Made by a program: the position numbers and the translations under genes. Shown here one piece after another: positions 23,346 to 35,594 of a DNA stretch of 64,000 nucleotides. Within the stretch, counting starts at the first letter, position 1. Every line of letters starts with the position of its first letter. Source of the stretch: Neoceratodus forsteri (Eukaryota > Chordata > Ceratodontiformes > Ceratodontidae). The DNA is taken from assembly GCA_016271365.2 (NCBI GenBank), contig CM057459.1:821807001-821871000 (forward strand). Reading direction: 5' to 3'. The notes beneath the pieces are model-generated. The model saw only the letters and a program-made list of their open reading frames with translations, was not told the DNA's origin and ran no database searches.

Positions 23346-24600
23346 TTCCTTTTAAAATCCTGCCTGAAACATCTTCTGGGCAGGATTTGAAAAATATAAC
23401 CTACCTGTACCTTGTTCTTAAGGAGGGGTCCCAAAAAGAGCCATTTTGGAAATCTTTTGGAAAATTATCAAAAAATGATCAAGCTGTGAGCAAAAGTTTA
23501 AAACTCTTTGAAATGCATTAACCGCATTGCACTTATCTGGTTTCCTCAATTCATGGTCTGGCATTGAAGGAGGAGGATGTGTCTCTGGTCCGGAGGGGAT
23601 TACATCATTAGACCCCAGTAGGAAAGTAGGGGGTACAGTGGTAAGTGGTGGCTGCTTAGTGGGGGAAAAGGTGGGGTTGGTGGAGGAGGTAAAAGGTGTC
23701 TCGTGGTGCAACAGATATTGAAAGATTTTTTTCTTTATTACAGGGTCACAAAAAAGATGTTGAAGGACAGTTTTATTTCTACAGGTACTAATAAAGGGGA
23801 CTGGGCACCCCAGTGTTGATTGATGTTTAGTGGCACCTGGGGTGGGCACCCCAATGTTGCACACCATTGTGAAAGAGGGTTCTGAGCCAACATTGTGGAT
23901 TGTGCACCTCGGTGACAAAGTAGGTATGGGGGTGGTCTGAATAAAGAAATGGGCAGCTTAACTGGTATGGGGGGCAACCCTGTGTCACATACATTTATGA
24001 TTATTATGCAGCATGGGGCTTTTGGTGCACCAGTGTCTATTTCAGCATATTTAATACTGCTTCCATTTACTGTGATACAGCAAATGACCTCCAAAAAACT
24101 TAATTTCCCATGGTGTCCATTCAGTGGGGGGGGTGATAGTCAGGGATAAGTAGCTTCACTTCCACTAAACAAACACGGTTTCATACTAAATATTTACATT
24201 GAGATTGTCAGGCATCTGATTGTGGTGATGCCTACAACCCACCCCATCAGACACGCATGCATTTTTGTCAAATGACACATTTATAAATGTGGTTTTAAAA
24301 AATCAGTTATCTTAAGAATGTTCATTTTATAAACTGAGAATTTGCATGAGCTTTTTCCATAATTTCTCTAAAATGCCACATGTTAGGGACATAAACAGTG
24401 CAAAAACACACACTTTGTGGGAAACTCTATTAAACGTGAAAGTTTCTAGTTTAAAATACTCCCTTTTTATGGCTGTGGGCAGATCCTACATCCATTTTAC
24501 TATCTGTAGTTTGAAAATGGAGTTTCATGGAACTCATTTTTTGGGCATTTCAATGTATTCTTCCACATCTACAAATCACTATGTTAACTAAAATAAAATA
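23346..24600. other. Unassigned stretch with family R similarity at its left end
   Basis: 23362-23450 shares pieces with repeat family R (CTGGGCAGGATTTGAAAAAT and GGGTCCCAAAAAG). The rest is not recognised. There is a minus-strand open frame of about 166 codons at 23918-23418 (Pro/Thr/Ser-rich) and another at 24094-23738, but neither shows a motif. Phrases like GGGCACCCC recur at about 23795 and 23846, suggesting local duplication rather than coding constraint. Confidence 0.4.
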
Positions 24601-24783
24601 ATCCCTTCTTTCTGTTTAGAATGTTGGAGACATATCTCCAAGTTGCTTATCTGATGGCCATTAGGAAACTGAAACAGCCTCCTACAGTACCTTCTTCAGC
24701 AGCTGACCCCAGGAAATACTGGAGCCAGATTAATTAAATCATGGGTAACACTAAGCCTCTGTCTCCCAATGACATGTTAAGAT

Positions 24784-24997
24784 CAGATCCAGAAACAAAT
24801 GATTTGATACCTTTTATTGGACCAACATGGATGTTATAGAAAAGAACAAAGTTCTCTAGCTTTTGAACCTACCCGGTCCTTCTTCAGAAGCATCTGAAGA
24901 AGGACCGGTTAGGTTCAAAAGCTAGAGTACTTTGTTCTTTTCTGTAACATCCATGTTGGTCCAATAAAAGGTATCAAATCATTTGTTTCTGGATCTG
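24784..24997. repeat. 214-bp near-perfect palindrome (foldback MITE)
   Basis: The left arm starts CAGATCCAGAAACAAATGAT and the right arm ends with its reverse complement. The centre is at about 24890 with a loop of only a few bases (AGCA between TCTTCAGA and TCTGAAGA). Only a handful of mismatches separate the arms of about 105 bases. A fragment of the same sequence, AATGATTTGATACCTTTTAT, is at about 27577-27604, so this is a repeat family and not a chance palindrome. There is no coding content. Confidence 0.85.
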
Positions 24998-27113
24998 TTC
25001 TTAAAAGGACCAATACGGCACCTACAACATTTTAAAGACATGTTAATTAATAACTCTATCTGCAACAATGCCTGCAGAATTGCCAATGCCTTCAACTCGC
25101 TTTTCACAGAGGTTCCCAAAATCTCCCCTTCAGGACCCACAGGCTCCCTTCCCTCTACTACAGCTTCTCCACATTCTCCTCTGGCCCTGGTGCTCTCACC
25201 AATCTCTCGCCTTGATGTTCTCAGGTTATTACAATCCATTCCCCTCCGTGGCAGTGCTGGACCAGACGGGATTGAACCTAGATTATTTAGACTTGGTGCC
25301 TCACTCCTAGCTACACCTGTTACTCAGCTTTTTAATTTTTCCATTAACACCTCCACAGTGCCTTTGGCCTGGAAATCTTCCAGGATCATTCCATTCTTCA
25401 AGAAAGGAGACCCTAAAATCCTGTCCAATTATCACCCCATTGGGCTTCTGCCTACCCTCTGTAAGACGTTGGAAAAATGTATTCATTGCCAGATCTCTGC
25501 CCATTTATCAAACTTCAGTTTTCAGTCTCCAGCTCAACACAGTCTCTGGGCTGGGCACAGCACCACAAGAGCACTCACCCTGCTCACTAGTGAGGTTAAG
25601 TCTAACATTGACGCTGGCCTACATACTGTGCCATGCTCATTGACCTCACAAAAGTCTTTGATCTGGTTAATCACCCTCTGCTCGTATACAAAATGCAGTC
25701 TATTGGTGCCCCTAGTCACACCTTATCACGGATCAGTAGCTACCTCTCAAACCGTTCCCAGTCTGTCTCCTTCAACAAAATCCTCTCATCTCCGGGTCCC
25801 ATCTCCTGTGGCATCCCGGAAGGATCCATTCTTGGACCCTTGCTTTTTTCCATTTTTGTCAGTGATTGCCTCTTTGTCTTCACCAACTGTGACTCCATCT
25901 TGTATACTGATGACTTGGTGCTCTACTCAGCTACTTGCTCTGTAGCTGACCTTAATGCTCACCTATCATCTGCATTTCAAATGACTCAATCCTGGCTCCA
26001 ATCCAGCTCACTGATCCTCAATCTACCTAAGACACAGGCGATGCTGTTTGGGTCAGCAAGAAAGGTTCATGCCGTGACCCCCAAGCTTTGTGTGTACTGC
26101 CATGATGGATCTGTTATCCAGTCCACTGACTCCATAAAGTAACTCAGAGTGACACTCAATCCTGCTCTTGATTTCTCTTCTCACTTAAATGAGGTTTGTA
26201 GATCTGTCAACATTAAGATTGGTGCCGCTTACTGAGTGTGTCACTCCCTAACCCCTGCTGCTAGGATCTCGGTGACCAGAGGATTCTTGCTTTCTAGGCT
26301 TCTGTATGCCCTCCCCATCTTTTCCCACTCAAATGCTGGTATTCTCCATAAGTGGGATTCTACCTATAATAACATTTGCAGATTTGCCCTGTCGGTCTCT
26401 TGACTGACTCACCACTGTCTACTGTACTCCTCCCTCCACTGGCTGTCCCCCCAAAATGTGTGCGTATACACTCTGGGCTGCTTCATGTACTCCATTTCCT
26501 GACCACCCTGCCCTGACAGCATTGGGGAGATGCTCACCCCGGTGTCTCACTCATGCTGTCTGAGATCCTCTAACTTCTCTTCACTCTCTGTCCTGCACTG
26601 TTCTACAAAATTGGGAGAGCAAGCTTTTGCTCACTTTGCTCCCAAATCCTGGAACTCTCTACCGCCCAGCCTTAAATGCTCTTCCTCTCACTCCTCCTCC
26701 TTGAAATCTGTACTTTTCTCCCACCTACTTGCACTTGATTCCTGTGAATGTTCCTAACCCCTCCCCTCTTCTACTGCCTTCTATAGGCTTGTTTACTGAT
26801 TGTCACTGTAAAAATCGATTGCTTAGTCTTGTGTCACTGTGATAATTGATTGCTTTGTCTTGCTTCCCATTCCCTCCTGTCTTCCATTTCTGCGTGGATG
26901 GCCGCCACTAATCATATGTTTTTGATTTCCCTGCTATTCCTGTGAGGATATCTATGGGTTTTTGTATTATCTACTGCTTTGTACCTTTTACCATTGTCCT
27001 GTTTTTTGTAAAACTGTAAACTGTACTCTCCCGGGTCATGCTTGAAAGTAGGCAGGGTTTTTGCCTAATGCACCTACCTGGTCAACAAAAGCTAATAAAT
27101 AAATAAATAAAAT
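24998..27113 (+). mobile_element. Jockey-group LINE (L2/Rex1-like), 5'-truncated
   Basis: This plus-strand copy starts within or just before the RT domain, immediately right of the palindrome, and ends in a 3' UTR with CTACCTGGTCAACAAAAGC and a (TAAA)n tail at 27094-27113. The endonuclease is absent. The same type of tail ends the copies at about 1993 and 31795. The clade is uncertain: the overall plan and tail fit L2, CR1-like or Rex1 lineages. Confidence 0.75.
25068..26757 (+). pseudogene. LINE reverse transcriptase
   Basis: The pieces in order are: 24983-25645 with ISRLDVLRLLQSIPLRGSAG followed by PDGIEPRLF, then WKSSRIIPFFKKGDPKILSN; 25633-26142 with the palm motif LIDLTKVFDLVNHPL, the motif GIPEGSILGPLLFS (Q of PQG replaced by E) and the catalytic box LYTDDLVLYS (Ala of YADD replaced by Thr, both Asp kept); and 26530-26757 with the C-terminal FAPKSWNSLPPSL. 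A frameshift separates the first two pieces near 25630, and stops follow 26142. This enzyme would reverse transcribe the LINE RNA; here it is broken. Confidence 0.8.
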
Positions 27114-27440
27114 ATTGGTTGCCTATTAAACTGGAGGTTTGTTTACCCCCTTTGAAATGCAGCAGCTTGCACAGTTAAATGATTAGCATTTAAACATGCT
27201 TTTCTACTAATTCAGTTGGGGTTGATTATCTTTCAAGAAAGATTCATACTTCATAAATGTTACCCTTTCCCAGCAATTTTTTTTAAAGATGTACACTGTT
27301 TTAACTTCTTAAGACCTATCTGATAAAATGCCAGGTCTTCAGTGAACTACCCGGACTAAATACATAAATGTATTTTTTGACAGAAAGGGCTGTGACTTGC
27401 TTCCCAAACATAACAGATAAGAGCTACTGAGATCTCTTAT
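27114..27440. other. Unassigned non-coding stretch
   Basis: Nothing recognisable was found between the LINE tail and the GA microsatellite. Confidence 0.5.

Positions 27441-27441
<1 letters not shown>

Positions 27442-27480
<39 letters not shown>
27442..27480. repeat. (GA)n microsatellite
   Basis: An uninterrupted GA dinucleotide run of about 19 units ends at TGTGTTTGGG. Pure runs of this length are usually length-polymorphic. Confidence 0.9.
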
Positions 27481-27482
<2 letters not shown>

Positions 27483-27575
27483 TGTTTGGGGGAGAGGTGG
27501 AGAAAGTCAAACTCTAGGCAAGGGAGACCTCATCCAATGAATTAACTGCTGACAAACCATGAGTGATACAGATGC

Positions 27576-27604
27576 AAATGATTTGATACCTTTTATTGGA
27601 CCAA
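27576..27604. repeat. Fragment of the palindromic MITE
   Basis: AATGATTTGATACCTTTTAT and the following TGGACCAA match one terminal arm of the palindrome at 24784-24997. Only the outer part of one arm is present. Confidence 0.7.
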
Positions 27605-27855
27605 AAAAGATGTGACAAAAATAACTTTTACCACTTATAAAATTCCTGATCAAACAACTGCAAACAGAAGAATGTGTTTTTTGTCATTTTATAATATGAT
27701 ATGATATGCTGAGTGTGTATTTACTGAGTTGCTGGATCAAGGCCTTGATAAAATAATATTTACTTAACTCATTCAAGATTCCATCAGGGGGACTGAAAAA
27801 AGTCTATGAGAATTTGCCTGAAAACTAACAACTATAAGATGCAAAAATAGCATTT

Positions 27856-27905
27856 GTGTGTGTGTATGTATGTGTGAGAGTGTGTGTGTGTGTGTGTATA
27901 TATGT
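27856..27905. repeat. (TG)n microsatellite, interrupted
   Basis: TG runs are interrupted by TATG and GAGAG units, ending in a short TA run. Confidence 0.85.
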
Positions 27906-28599
27906 CTTTATTTGCAATAATTTTTTACAGGTATTACTAGTATCTTTTGAACGATTGTCTGACTTGTGATTACTAATTTTGAGTATAGTTCACGAAATAA
28001 TGAGCTTGATATTTGTTATTTCTTATAGTCCCCCATTATGCCTTATGCATAGCATATAAATCCAAATCATTCCAAGGCCATTACGACTTATAATATTAAT
28101 ACTGAGCAGCAAATCAGAGCACTTTTCCTAATAAAAGGCTTCTGATATAATAAATAAAGAACAAAGTCATAAATAAGGAACCAGTGGCTTGTGGAACATC
28201 TTACAGGGATTTGATTTTGCCTTTGTGGAGAAAACACAGGGAAAATGAGGGCTTCTTACAGAGTAATGGTTATTTGGATCTGGGACCACTGAATATTTCA
28301 TATCCTATATTTTGTATCCTAGATAGGGCAGGGGAAATGCTACAACTCATTGTCACAGGGATGTTCATTTACACATGTTTGCACTGTATTTACTCAGGCT
28401 GTCCCAGATTAGATGCAATATCCTGTTTTCTGCTGGGTAATGATTTTACCATTTTTATAATGTATTCAGGCTACCAAGTCCAGGGTCCCTGTATTCAAAG
28501 GAGATATGGAGCATATCCCAGTGGAAAAGGGAGAGGTACTGCACAATTCTAACAATGCACAACAATGTGATATTCAAATGTTTGGGATGCACCGTCCGC
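27906..28599. other. Unassigned non-coding stretch
   Basis: An open frame of about 122 codons at 28184-28552 has no motif and no similarity I recognise. I regard it as chance. No repeat ends were seen. Confidence 0.45.
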
Positions 28600-30440
28600 A
28601 AGGGATTGGGCCAGGGCACATACCAGTGATATGCCATTTAAGTTGAGGGGGCAATCCAATGCATATGCTGTGCTGCAGCATATTCAGTGGGAATGTGCCC
28701 CTCATATTCCAGAGCACTGCATCCCACAGTTAGGCCTAACCCAGCCAGCCATCCACAGGCAGGCTACAGATGTGCACCCAGGTGCACAGCAGCATGGCAG
28801 CCCTGGTAAACTAGTGGTACCCCCTTTCCATCCCCAATCTAGCCAACTCATCCCTGAAAAGCTCCATAGTGTAGGGTCCCCCAGAACCAACTGTACCAGA
28901 GAAAATCATGGTCCATAGCCATAGTATAGAGGACTCCCATCCACCACCCCTGTACACAGACACCCTCACTCCCCCATACCCAACCTGTTGCAAAGACTGG
29001 CACTGCCCTCCACACCCTGCCATGACCAGCCATTGACTGCACTGAAGCTGGGCTGGGGACCTGTACTCTAGAATGACCCAACTGTCTGGACTGTGCATTG
29101 GGGCACCATGTCAGCTGCAGATCCACCAGTGTATGGAGCTGTGTGTATGTCCCTGGCAAGCTGCAGAGAGAATTTACATACCTCCAAAGCATGCCTTGTC
29201 AATGCTGTATCTTCCTGCTATCAAACACCACTGCAAGTCCACACTATCTCCCCTGTTCCCCTGTGTAACATGCCACCCTCTGGACTTCTGAAAAATCCCA
29301 GGTGCCATGGGGTGCGGTATTCTGTAATGCCATTTGCAGTGTATGCTTCAGGCTATAGATAGTTCATCTGCAGTTCCCCAATTGTACAAACAAATGGGAG
29401 ATTGGCTGTAACATGCTTTTTTTGGGACCTGTGTGAGTGGGTACAGCATCAGCTATCACCCACACTGAGCAGTGTAATGGCACCGTGGTGATGGATCCAC
29501 ATGTGAATGCATGAGGAGTATGGCCATTGGGTGCTATCACCCACAAACAGCTCATGTCTACGTATAACACATTCCAGCATCCTACCACGATTGGTCTGCC
29601 ACCCACTGATAGAGAGGTACAATCCCATTTCAGAGCCAGTCATTGCAATGGGATGTGCTGGAGGGGCAGGAAGGGGGCTGTCTGTGCACCATTGAGGGGG
29701 AGCAGCAGCCATTACACTATGGACATGGACTGTGGGTGTATTCAGGTGCAATTAGGGATGGCATTGTGATTCCTACAATATGGAATTGATAAAGTATGGA
29801 CTCCAGTACAACTGGGGCTGGTGGAACTGGTGGGGGGGTGCCCCTATACCACCAGAGACTTCATAGCCTGTCCCACATGGGAGCAATCGGGGTTGGGGCT
29901 TGGGGATGAGAGCTGCTCCAGTGCATTCATCCCCGTGCCAACAAGCACATGGGCTTGTAATGAGCATACATAAGGCCCCTTGGCACCCTGCATGCTTAAT
30001 TAGTTAATTTGCATTCCTGGGCTGAATATCGCCCGTGGGGGCTGCGGTGCATACCAGTACATGCCACGCATTTCCCCTGGAAGTTATTCAGTTGGGTCAC
30101 CCTGGATGAACCTGACTTGGTGGCTGCCTGCACTGCGACTCCTGTCCAGGGTCACATTTTCAACAGGAACGATGAAGCCCGCCAGGATGAAGTGCAGTAT
30201 CACAGGTTTACTGCATGACAATAGGGATTAACTCCCTTTAAAATTGCATTGTTGGCTGCAGTAACACTACTGCAGAATTCTGCAGTGCTGAACTTTGTCC
30301 TGGTTGGCTTCATTGTATGCACACCCTGTAATAGTGGTGCATTATCTTTCAATGCTGTATCAGTGCCGACCGGTGCACCCTCTTTGTGCAATGCATCTTT
30401 CTGCTCGTGCATTGGTCTGGCACTTAATATATCCCCCCAG
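28600..30440 (-). other. Unidentified block with a Myb/SANT-like hint
   Basis: Base composition is more even here than in the flanks. On the minus strand at about 29650-29440, two adjacent frames read GRMLECVIRRHELFVGDS and then SVWVIADAV. The spacing and residues resemble the Myb/SANT-like accessory protein of Harbinger transposons and the related host NAIF1-type domain (LV.EV..R...LFG, then W..IADAV). A frameshift would be needed to join them. I see no DDE transposase and no terminal inverted repeats, so a decayed Harbinger-type element is only one option. Confidence 0.3.
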
Positions 30441-31039
30441 ATGTAAAATATTGCTTTTAGTGCATTCTGATTTTACACAAAGCAGCATAATATTGTGTAG
30501 GTGTAGAGCCCCACTGAAAATAAGATGCCATTTCTTCTGTGAACTTTCCAGGCTAAATATACAGCAAACAGCAGGCATATTCTAGGAAAACACATTGTAT
30601 GAATGTGTAAAAGGAAGACCACATTGTAACTGCTTATCCACAGATCTGCATTCTGCAAATTCATTAGAAATAATGGGTAATAGCATCCCAAAAGCACACC
30701 ATAGCCTTATCAGCTCTAACCAAATCTTGTTTAGTTAAAGGTGAGCAAAAAAACTCTTCATTTTTTCCAGTTTTAAATTTTTACACTTCAATAACTTTGC
30801 TGTAACTAAACCAATTGTGATTTTTTAAGATCCAGAGAGAAATCCTAGTACCAACTCTGTGCCTACAAATGTCAAGTAAATTTATGGAATGGGGAAGTTA
30901 TTAAAATGCAAAAATTGTACTGTATATATGATGATTTTTCTGACCATAGATAGAACTGCTTTTATTCAGATGGTTAGTATCGCTAATCATGTTAGCCATG
31001 TACTAACTGGGTTGTACACAAATGTATATGTTGAATATT
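30441..31039. other. Unassigned non-coding stretch
   Basis: Nothing recognisable was found. It is AT-rich with short T and A runs. Confidence 0.5.
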
Positions 31040-31795
31040 GCCCTGAAAGTCTGAACGGTTCTAGCTCTAGCTTCCTCACACTCCTTGGGTATAGTACTTA
31101 ATATATTAACCATCATATGTGTAGACTGGCTTACACTTCCCTATGCTTGGCTTTCAAGCTTCTACAAATGAATGCTCCTCCCAGTCTGAGTCACACCTTA
31201 GTACTCAAGCAGCCTAAAAGAACACTTAGATCCTCATGTTGTTTACTCCTCCATGTCTCAAAAGTCTGAACATGCCAAGGTCTTTGGTAGTTCGAAAATT
31301 ACCCATCCCTATGGAATGGCCTACCTAGCAATCTTCAAGACTGCAGCTCCTTTGGGAGTTTTAAAAAAAGCCTAAAGATGCACCTTCTAGAGTTAAGCCT
31401 CTGTGCATGCCACCACTGAGGAGCGATAATAGCACTCCACCTCTGATACTAAAAACCTGCCGCCTAACATGTTGGTATCCTATTTCAGTTGAATCTTATC
31501 ACTTTTGAAACACTTGAAATTGTAACCTGTAAACTGACCTGATAAAAGAACCTTATGTAACTGCCACTTTTGTGAAACTAGTATTTACCCCCATGTTCTC
31601 AATGTTACCTAACCTGCCTGTGATTGTACTATATGTCCTGATTGTAATGTCTGTATTTGCACACTTTCCCTTGTATTATTCCTACTTCTTATTGTACTGT
31701 TCACTGTAATTAACCCCAGTCGCCCCTGAAAAAGGGATCATTACCTTCTCAGTGGGCCTACCTGGCCATCAAAATTTAAATAAATAAATAAAAAA
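31040..31795 (+). mobile_element. LINE 3' end, 5'-truncated
   Basis: The segment keeps the last part of the RT ORF in broken frames (SLWNGLPSNLQDCSSFGSF then KKSLKMHLLE, the W-N-x-L-P ... F-K-K-x-L-K C-terminal signature of CR1, L2 and Rex1 elements) and a 3' UTR ending CTACCTGGCCATCAAAATT plus a (TAAA)n tail. It is the same tail type as at 27113, but not the same copy or an immediate duplicate. Confidence 0.7.
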
Positions 31796-33865
31796 TGTAC
31801 TTAGCTCTTTTGTAACCAAAAAAAGTACACAAGGCAATACAATGCATATTTTTATGAATGCCTTGAGCATTACAGAGTACGCAATACAAGCAGTACATTA
31901 CAATAACTGGTTACATACATTACTGAATGCACTCGGTTTTAAACACTGTGCAGAGCCCCAGTCATTAGGTGACCCAAGGGTAAACTAAATATGTATTCAG
32001 TTTAGGCTTGGGAAACTCAATAGTTTAAGAGCAGGTACAGGATGTCAGACTTATGGAAGTGATTAAGTAACAATGATTTAAAGTGCCAGTGGAAATCAAA
32101 GCTCATGGCCAGATGAGGGAGCCGATTCCCGGATCTTGGAAGTTAAGAGAAGACTACTGCACATGACCCATTTTGGTAGAGCACCTAGGCTCATGAGTTT
32201 TATGTTGTTAGATTTTATAAGTTATGATACATATTGATGAATTGTAACACCACAAACATTTCTTCAAGTTGTAAGCATATAGAAGCAACAATATATATTC
32301 AATTATTTATTCTGGTCAATACAGTATGTGCTTTTCAATACAATAACAGATACATATGTAGCACTGGGAAGTATAGCACAACTAAAATAATCCCCCCATA
32401 CTTTTTGCAAAAAGTATCCACATTTCTGCATTTTTTTTCTCATGGTTTTCCAGTATCCTTCCTGATTTGACACAGTTAATAGGGATTTCTTATTTTTATA
32501 TGAGAGATGTAAAAAAGAAAGGAAAAAGAAAATTAGGAAACATCAATGGGTTGGACCTCTTCTTATCTGACTCTGTCCTGCAGACTAGAAATAATTATAA
32601 GAATAATTGTAAGAATAAACTGGATATAATATGGTCAGTAGCTTAACTGAGACATACATTAATTGATTAGGCAGTCCCATCGACATACAGCAATGAAATA
32701 TAACAAGTGTTTTTATCACTTGCAGCTGGAGAGACAGAGAACTAAACACAAAGAATTAGGAAGAGGTGAACTACATATGCCCATTATAGTAACAAGGTAG
32801 AAAAACATTTTTGCAACTATTAAAGAAGATGGCTATAGTAGTTGGAATGTTTAACTATGATTTAGGGAGGAAGGAAAAAGTAATTATTATGCATTACAGT
32901 TTTTTTAGCCTAAAGCTGATATTAACTGAGATAAATTGAACATTGCCTGTAGTAAGGTAATACAATCTATACTTTAATATGGGTCTCTTTAATTTTATTT
33001 TGGCAGTTTCATTGATGACCATTTTACAGAGCATGGAATTTAACACACTACCCATGTTGATAACATGATTCAAATTGTATTGCAGGCATAGGAAATTATG
33101 AAATATTTCAGGATAGAACAGTCTTTGTATGGGATTGGTGATATGTTGTTCACTCAAAATAAATACTGCATACCATGTATTGACCTAAGAAATATGCACT
33201 GTATTGATTTACTTATTGATTTGAATTACACATTTCCCTGCACTTGCTCTCATTTCAGTGGGTACCAGTATTAAATGGCTAACTGTAATAACAAAGGATG
33301 TTTGTCAGGCATATTGTCTAGCACATTTTCCTTAACTAAAATAGCAGAAATATAAACCTAGTGTCTGTCAGTGGTCAACTATTTGTAAGTTCATTTGCAC
33401 CCATATATGAGATTGAAGAAGTATGCTTCAGCAATTATTACATATAACTAGAAGCAGAATTGAAAAATAAGTTTAGGATTCAGGAAAATTTCCCTAGGTT
33501 AATTCAATATTATATTGTATTTGTCTTTCTTATAGTATATATGTAACCACCATATTCCTGATGAAGTGGTTGAGCTACAGAATGTTGAAATTATATGAGG
33601 TGGATGAGTAAATTCTACACAATATATAAAATCATATTGATGAATATGTCAACAAAATTTGATTTCAGTAGATTTGTACTGTAATCTGTAAAGTACTTCC
33701 ACACAACAGAGGATCTCTTTGGGTTCTTAGGTACACTGTTCTGGTAGTGGGGGCCAGGGGGTACTTTTGGAGAAAAATTCAGTGCTAGGGAGACAACTGG
33801 AAGGTTGTATCTTTTTTCAGCCACTGTGGAATGACGTGCCTTCAGACAGCATTGGTCAGGGTGTA
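31796..33865. other. Unassigned AT-rich stretch
   Basis: No coding or element ends were recognised over about 2 kb. A CTGATGAAGTGGTTGAGCTACA motif near 33558 resembles the internal hairpin halves of the MITE-like elements elsewhere but has no partner arm here. 33700-33860 is GC-richer and may be a small repeat fragment. Confidence 0.45.
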
Positions 33866-34050
33866 GATAATATAATTTGATATAATATGGAACGATATAC
33901 TGTATAAGGAAATGATATAATCTGCTATATGAGAAGATAATATAATCTGAAATAATAATACATGAGAAGCTAATACAATCTGATAGATCATGAATATTGT
34001 ACATGATAAAATAATAGAATCTAATATGATATAAAATTATATATTTTACC
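33866..34050. repeat. AT-rich imperfect tandem repeat
   Basis: Units resembling GATAATATAATCTG recur with variation (at about 33868, 33909, 33936, 33970 and 34006). A long open frame on the minus strand (34052-33615) is a by-product of this low-complexity array, not a gene. Confidence 0.6.
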
Positions 34051-34445
34051 ATATTAAAATTGTTTTGAATTTTATATTTGTTATTATTTTTTATTTATGT
34101 GCCATGAAATTACAAATCATAATAGTTGATGTCCTTCCCATGTGCTGTTTTCAGAAGCTGCTACAACCATTAGTGATAATGGGGGATGGGGGGGGGGACT
34201 TTGAGAAACTGGGTAGCGAATGCATGATTATTTTTTCCATGAACCAAACTTTACATTTGTAGAAACACTTGAAGAAGAATGAGAGTTAATTGGGGTGCTT
34301 CTGGATTGCTCAGCTTAGTTTCATTACCAAGCACACTGCATGAACATAAGGGAAAGCTGCTTTCACTGCTCTGGTAGTGGAACCAGTGGATTTCTGGGTA
34401 TTAATGAAATATGATTTCTTTGGCTGTACTTTTATGCACCAAGTC
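34051..34445. other. Unassigned non-coding stretch
   Basis: Nothing recognisable was found. It contains a G-rich run at about 34181-34198. Confidence 0.5.
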
Positions 34446-35330
34446 CTTGTGCTTCAAACCCCATGTCTGTTACTCACAGTCCCTGTTTCATCATTAATAA
34501 TGCCTTCTTTATGACACCAATGCTTGCAAAACTTGTACTTGGTGGAAATGGCATGATAGAACATTTGTCTGCTCCTTTCTGTCTGCCACAATATACATGT
34601 CACCTCTTGTTCTTCTCTTCATGTTTTCTACATGTATTGATGATACACACATAACAGATGATGACATGATGCCTCTGCTGCTGGACACTAAGAGTAGTGA
34701 CTCACAAAAGTCATCAAATAATCTTTGATGCCCATGTGACATGCATGCCCATCATGCAGACAAGCCACAGTGCTATACAGCTCTGAAGGGGAACGAGAAG
34801 AGTGATCAGCTCCCCCCCCCACTGATAGGCCAAACCCCACCCCACTGACAGATTTTTTTGTCTCACACAGCAGTTCTTGTCCTCACAGCCCCATTTTCAT
34901 GAGTCCCAGTCCTTGTTTCATCACTAGCAACTCCTTCTCCACCACCATTGCGTGCCAAACTTGTACTTGGTAGAAACAGCATAGTACAATATTTATCTGC
35001 TCCTCCCCACACCCCTTTCTCTTCCAGTCCTTTTCTTCATTGTTTTTATACAGATTGACAACACATTCATGACAGATTATGAGACTGTGCAGCCAGTCCT
35101 GGGTGCTAACAATGATAACTCACAATAATCATCAATGATTCTTAGGTTTCCACATGACATGCATGTCTGGTGCACAGACATGTAGCCATGCCATATGGCT
35201 TACACAGAGATAAGGGACAGTGACACCAACAGCCCTCCCCCACACACACACAGACACACTGACATACCACACAAGACCCCACTGAGGGACCTCTTGACTT
35301 TGTGTCTCACATGACAGTCTACTTTATTTT
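34446..35330. repeat. Tandem dimer of a 430-bp unit
   Basis: Sequence from about 34477 recurs from about 34907. Anchors include CAGTCC(C/T)TGTTTCATCA, AACTTGTACTTGGT(G/A)GAAA and GACATGCATG. The offset is 430 bases at the start and drifts by about 10 by the end through indels. No coding motif is present. This is either a local segmental duplication or the edge of a satellite. Confidence 0.8.
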
Positions 35331-35594
35331 TCTCTCACTGACTTGGTGGTAGGTTATTACATACAGACAACAAACACAAATGCACCCAAAAGTCATAGGT
35401 TTTAGGTAGCATTATTAAAATTTTATTTTAAATGTGATTGCATGAGTGTGATGTTTTTAAGATTTTATGCACTGCCTGTTTCTGTTCATGTTATTTGTAA
35501 CTGTATGAATGTTACTGAACGATCCTAAAAATGAACATTGCCTAGCAATCATATCCTGTTTAAATATAAATAAAATTAAATTCAATAGAAAGAT
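35331..35594. other. Unassigned non-coding stretch
   Basis: Nothing recognisable was found. Confidence 0.45.

Noticed and set aside
23700..23760. Splice-acceptor-like TTTCTTTATTACAG suggesting a host exon
   Set aside because: Pyrimidine tract plus AG is common by chance. No downstream exon with coding character or donor site follows.
23418..23918. Minus-strand open frame of 166 codons, Pro/Thr-rich
   Set aside because: No motif or family resemblance. It lies in a stretch with local duplications (GGGCACCCC) and family R similarity, and no neighbouring frame extends it. Probably chance.
27400..27910. Clustered GA and TG repeats considered as a CRISPR-like or regulatory array
   Set aside because: They are simple dinucleotide microsatellites without unique spacers, in a vertebrate-type context.
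28184..28552. 122-codon plus-strand frame with hydrophobic segments
   Set aside because: No recognisable family, no splice-like or promoter context, and the start is not supported. Treated as chance.
33615..34052. Minus-strand open frame of 145 codons rich in Tyr/Ile
   Set aside because: It is produced by the AT-rich imperfect tandem repeat. Low complexity, not a protein.
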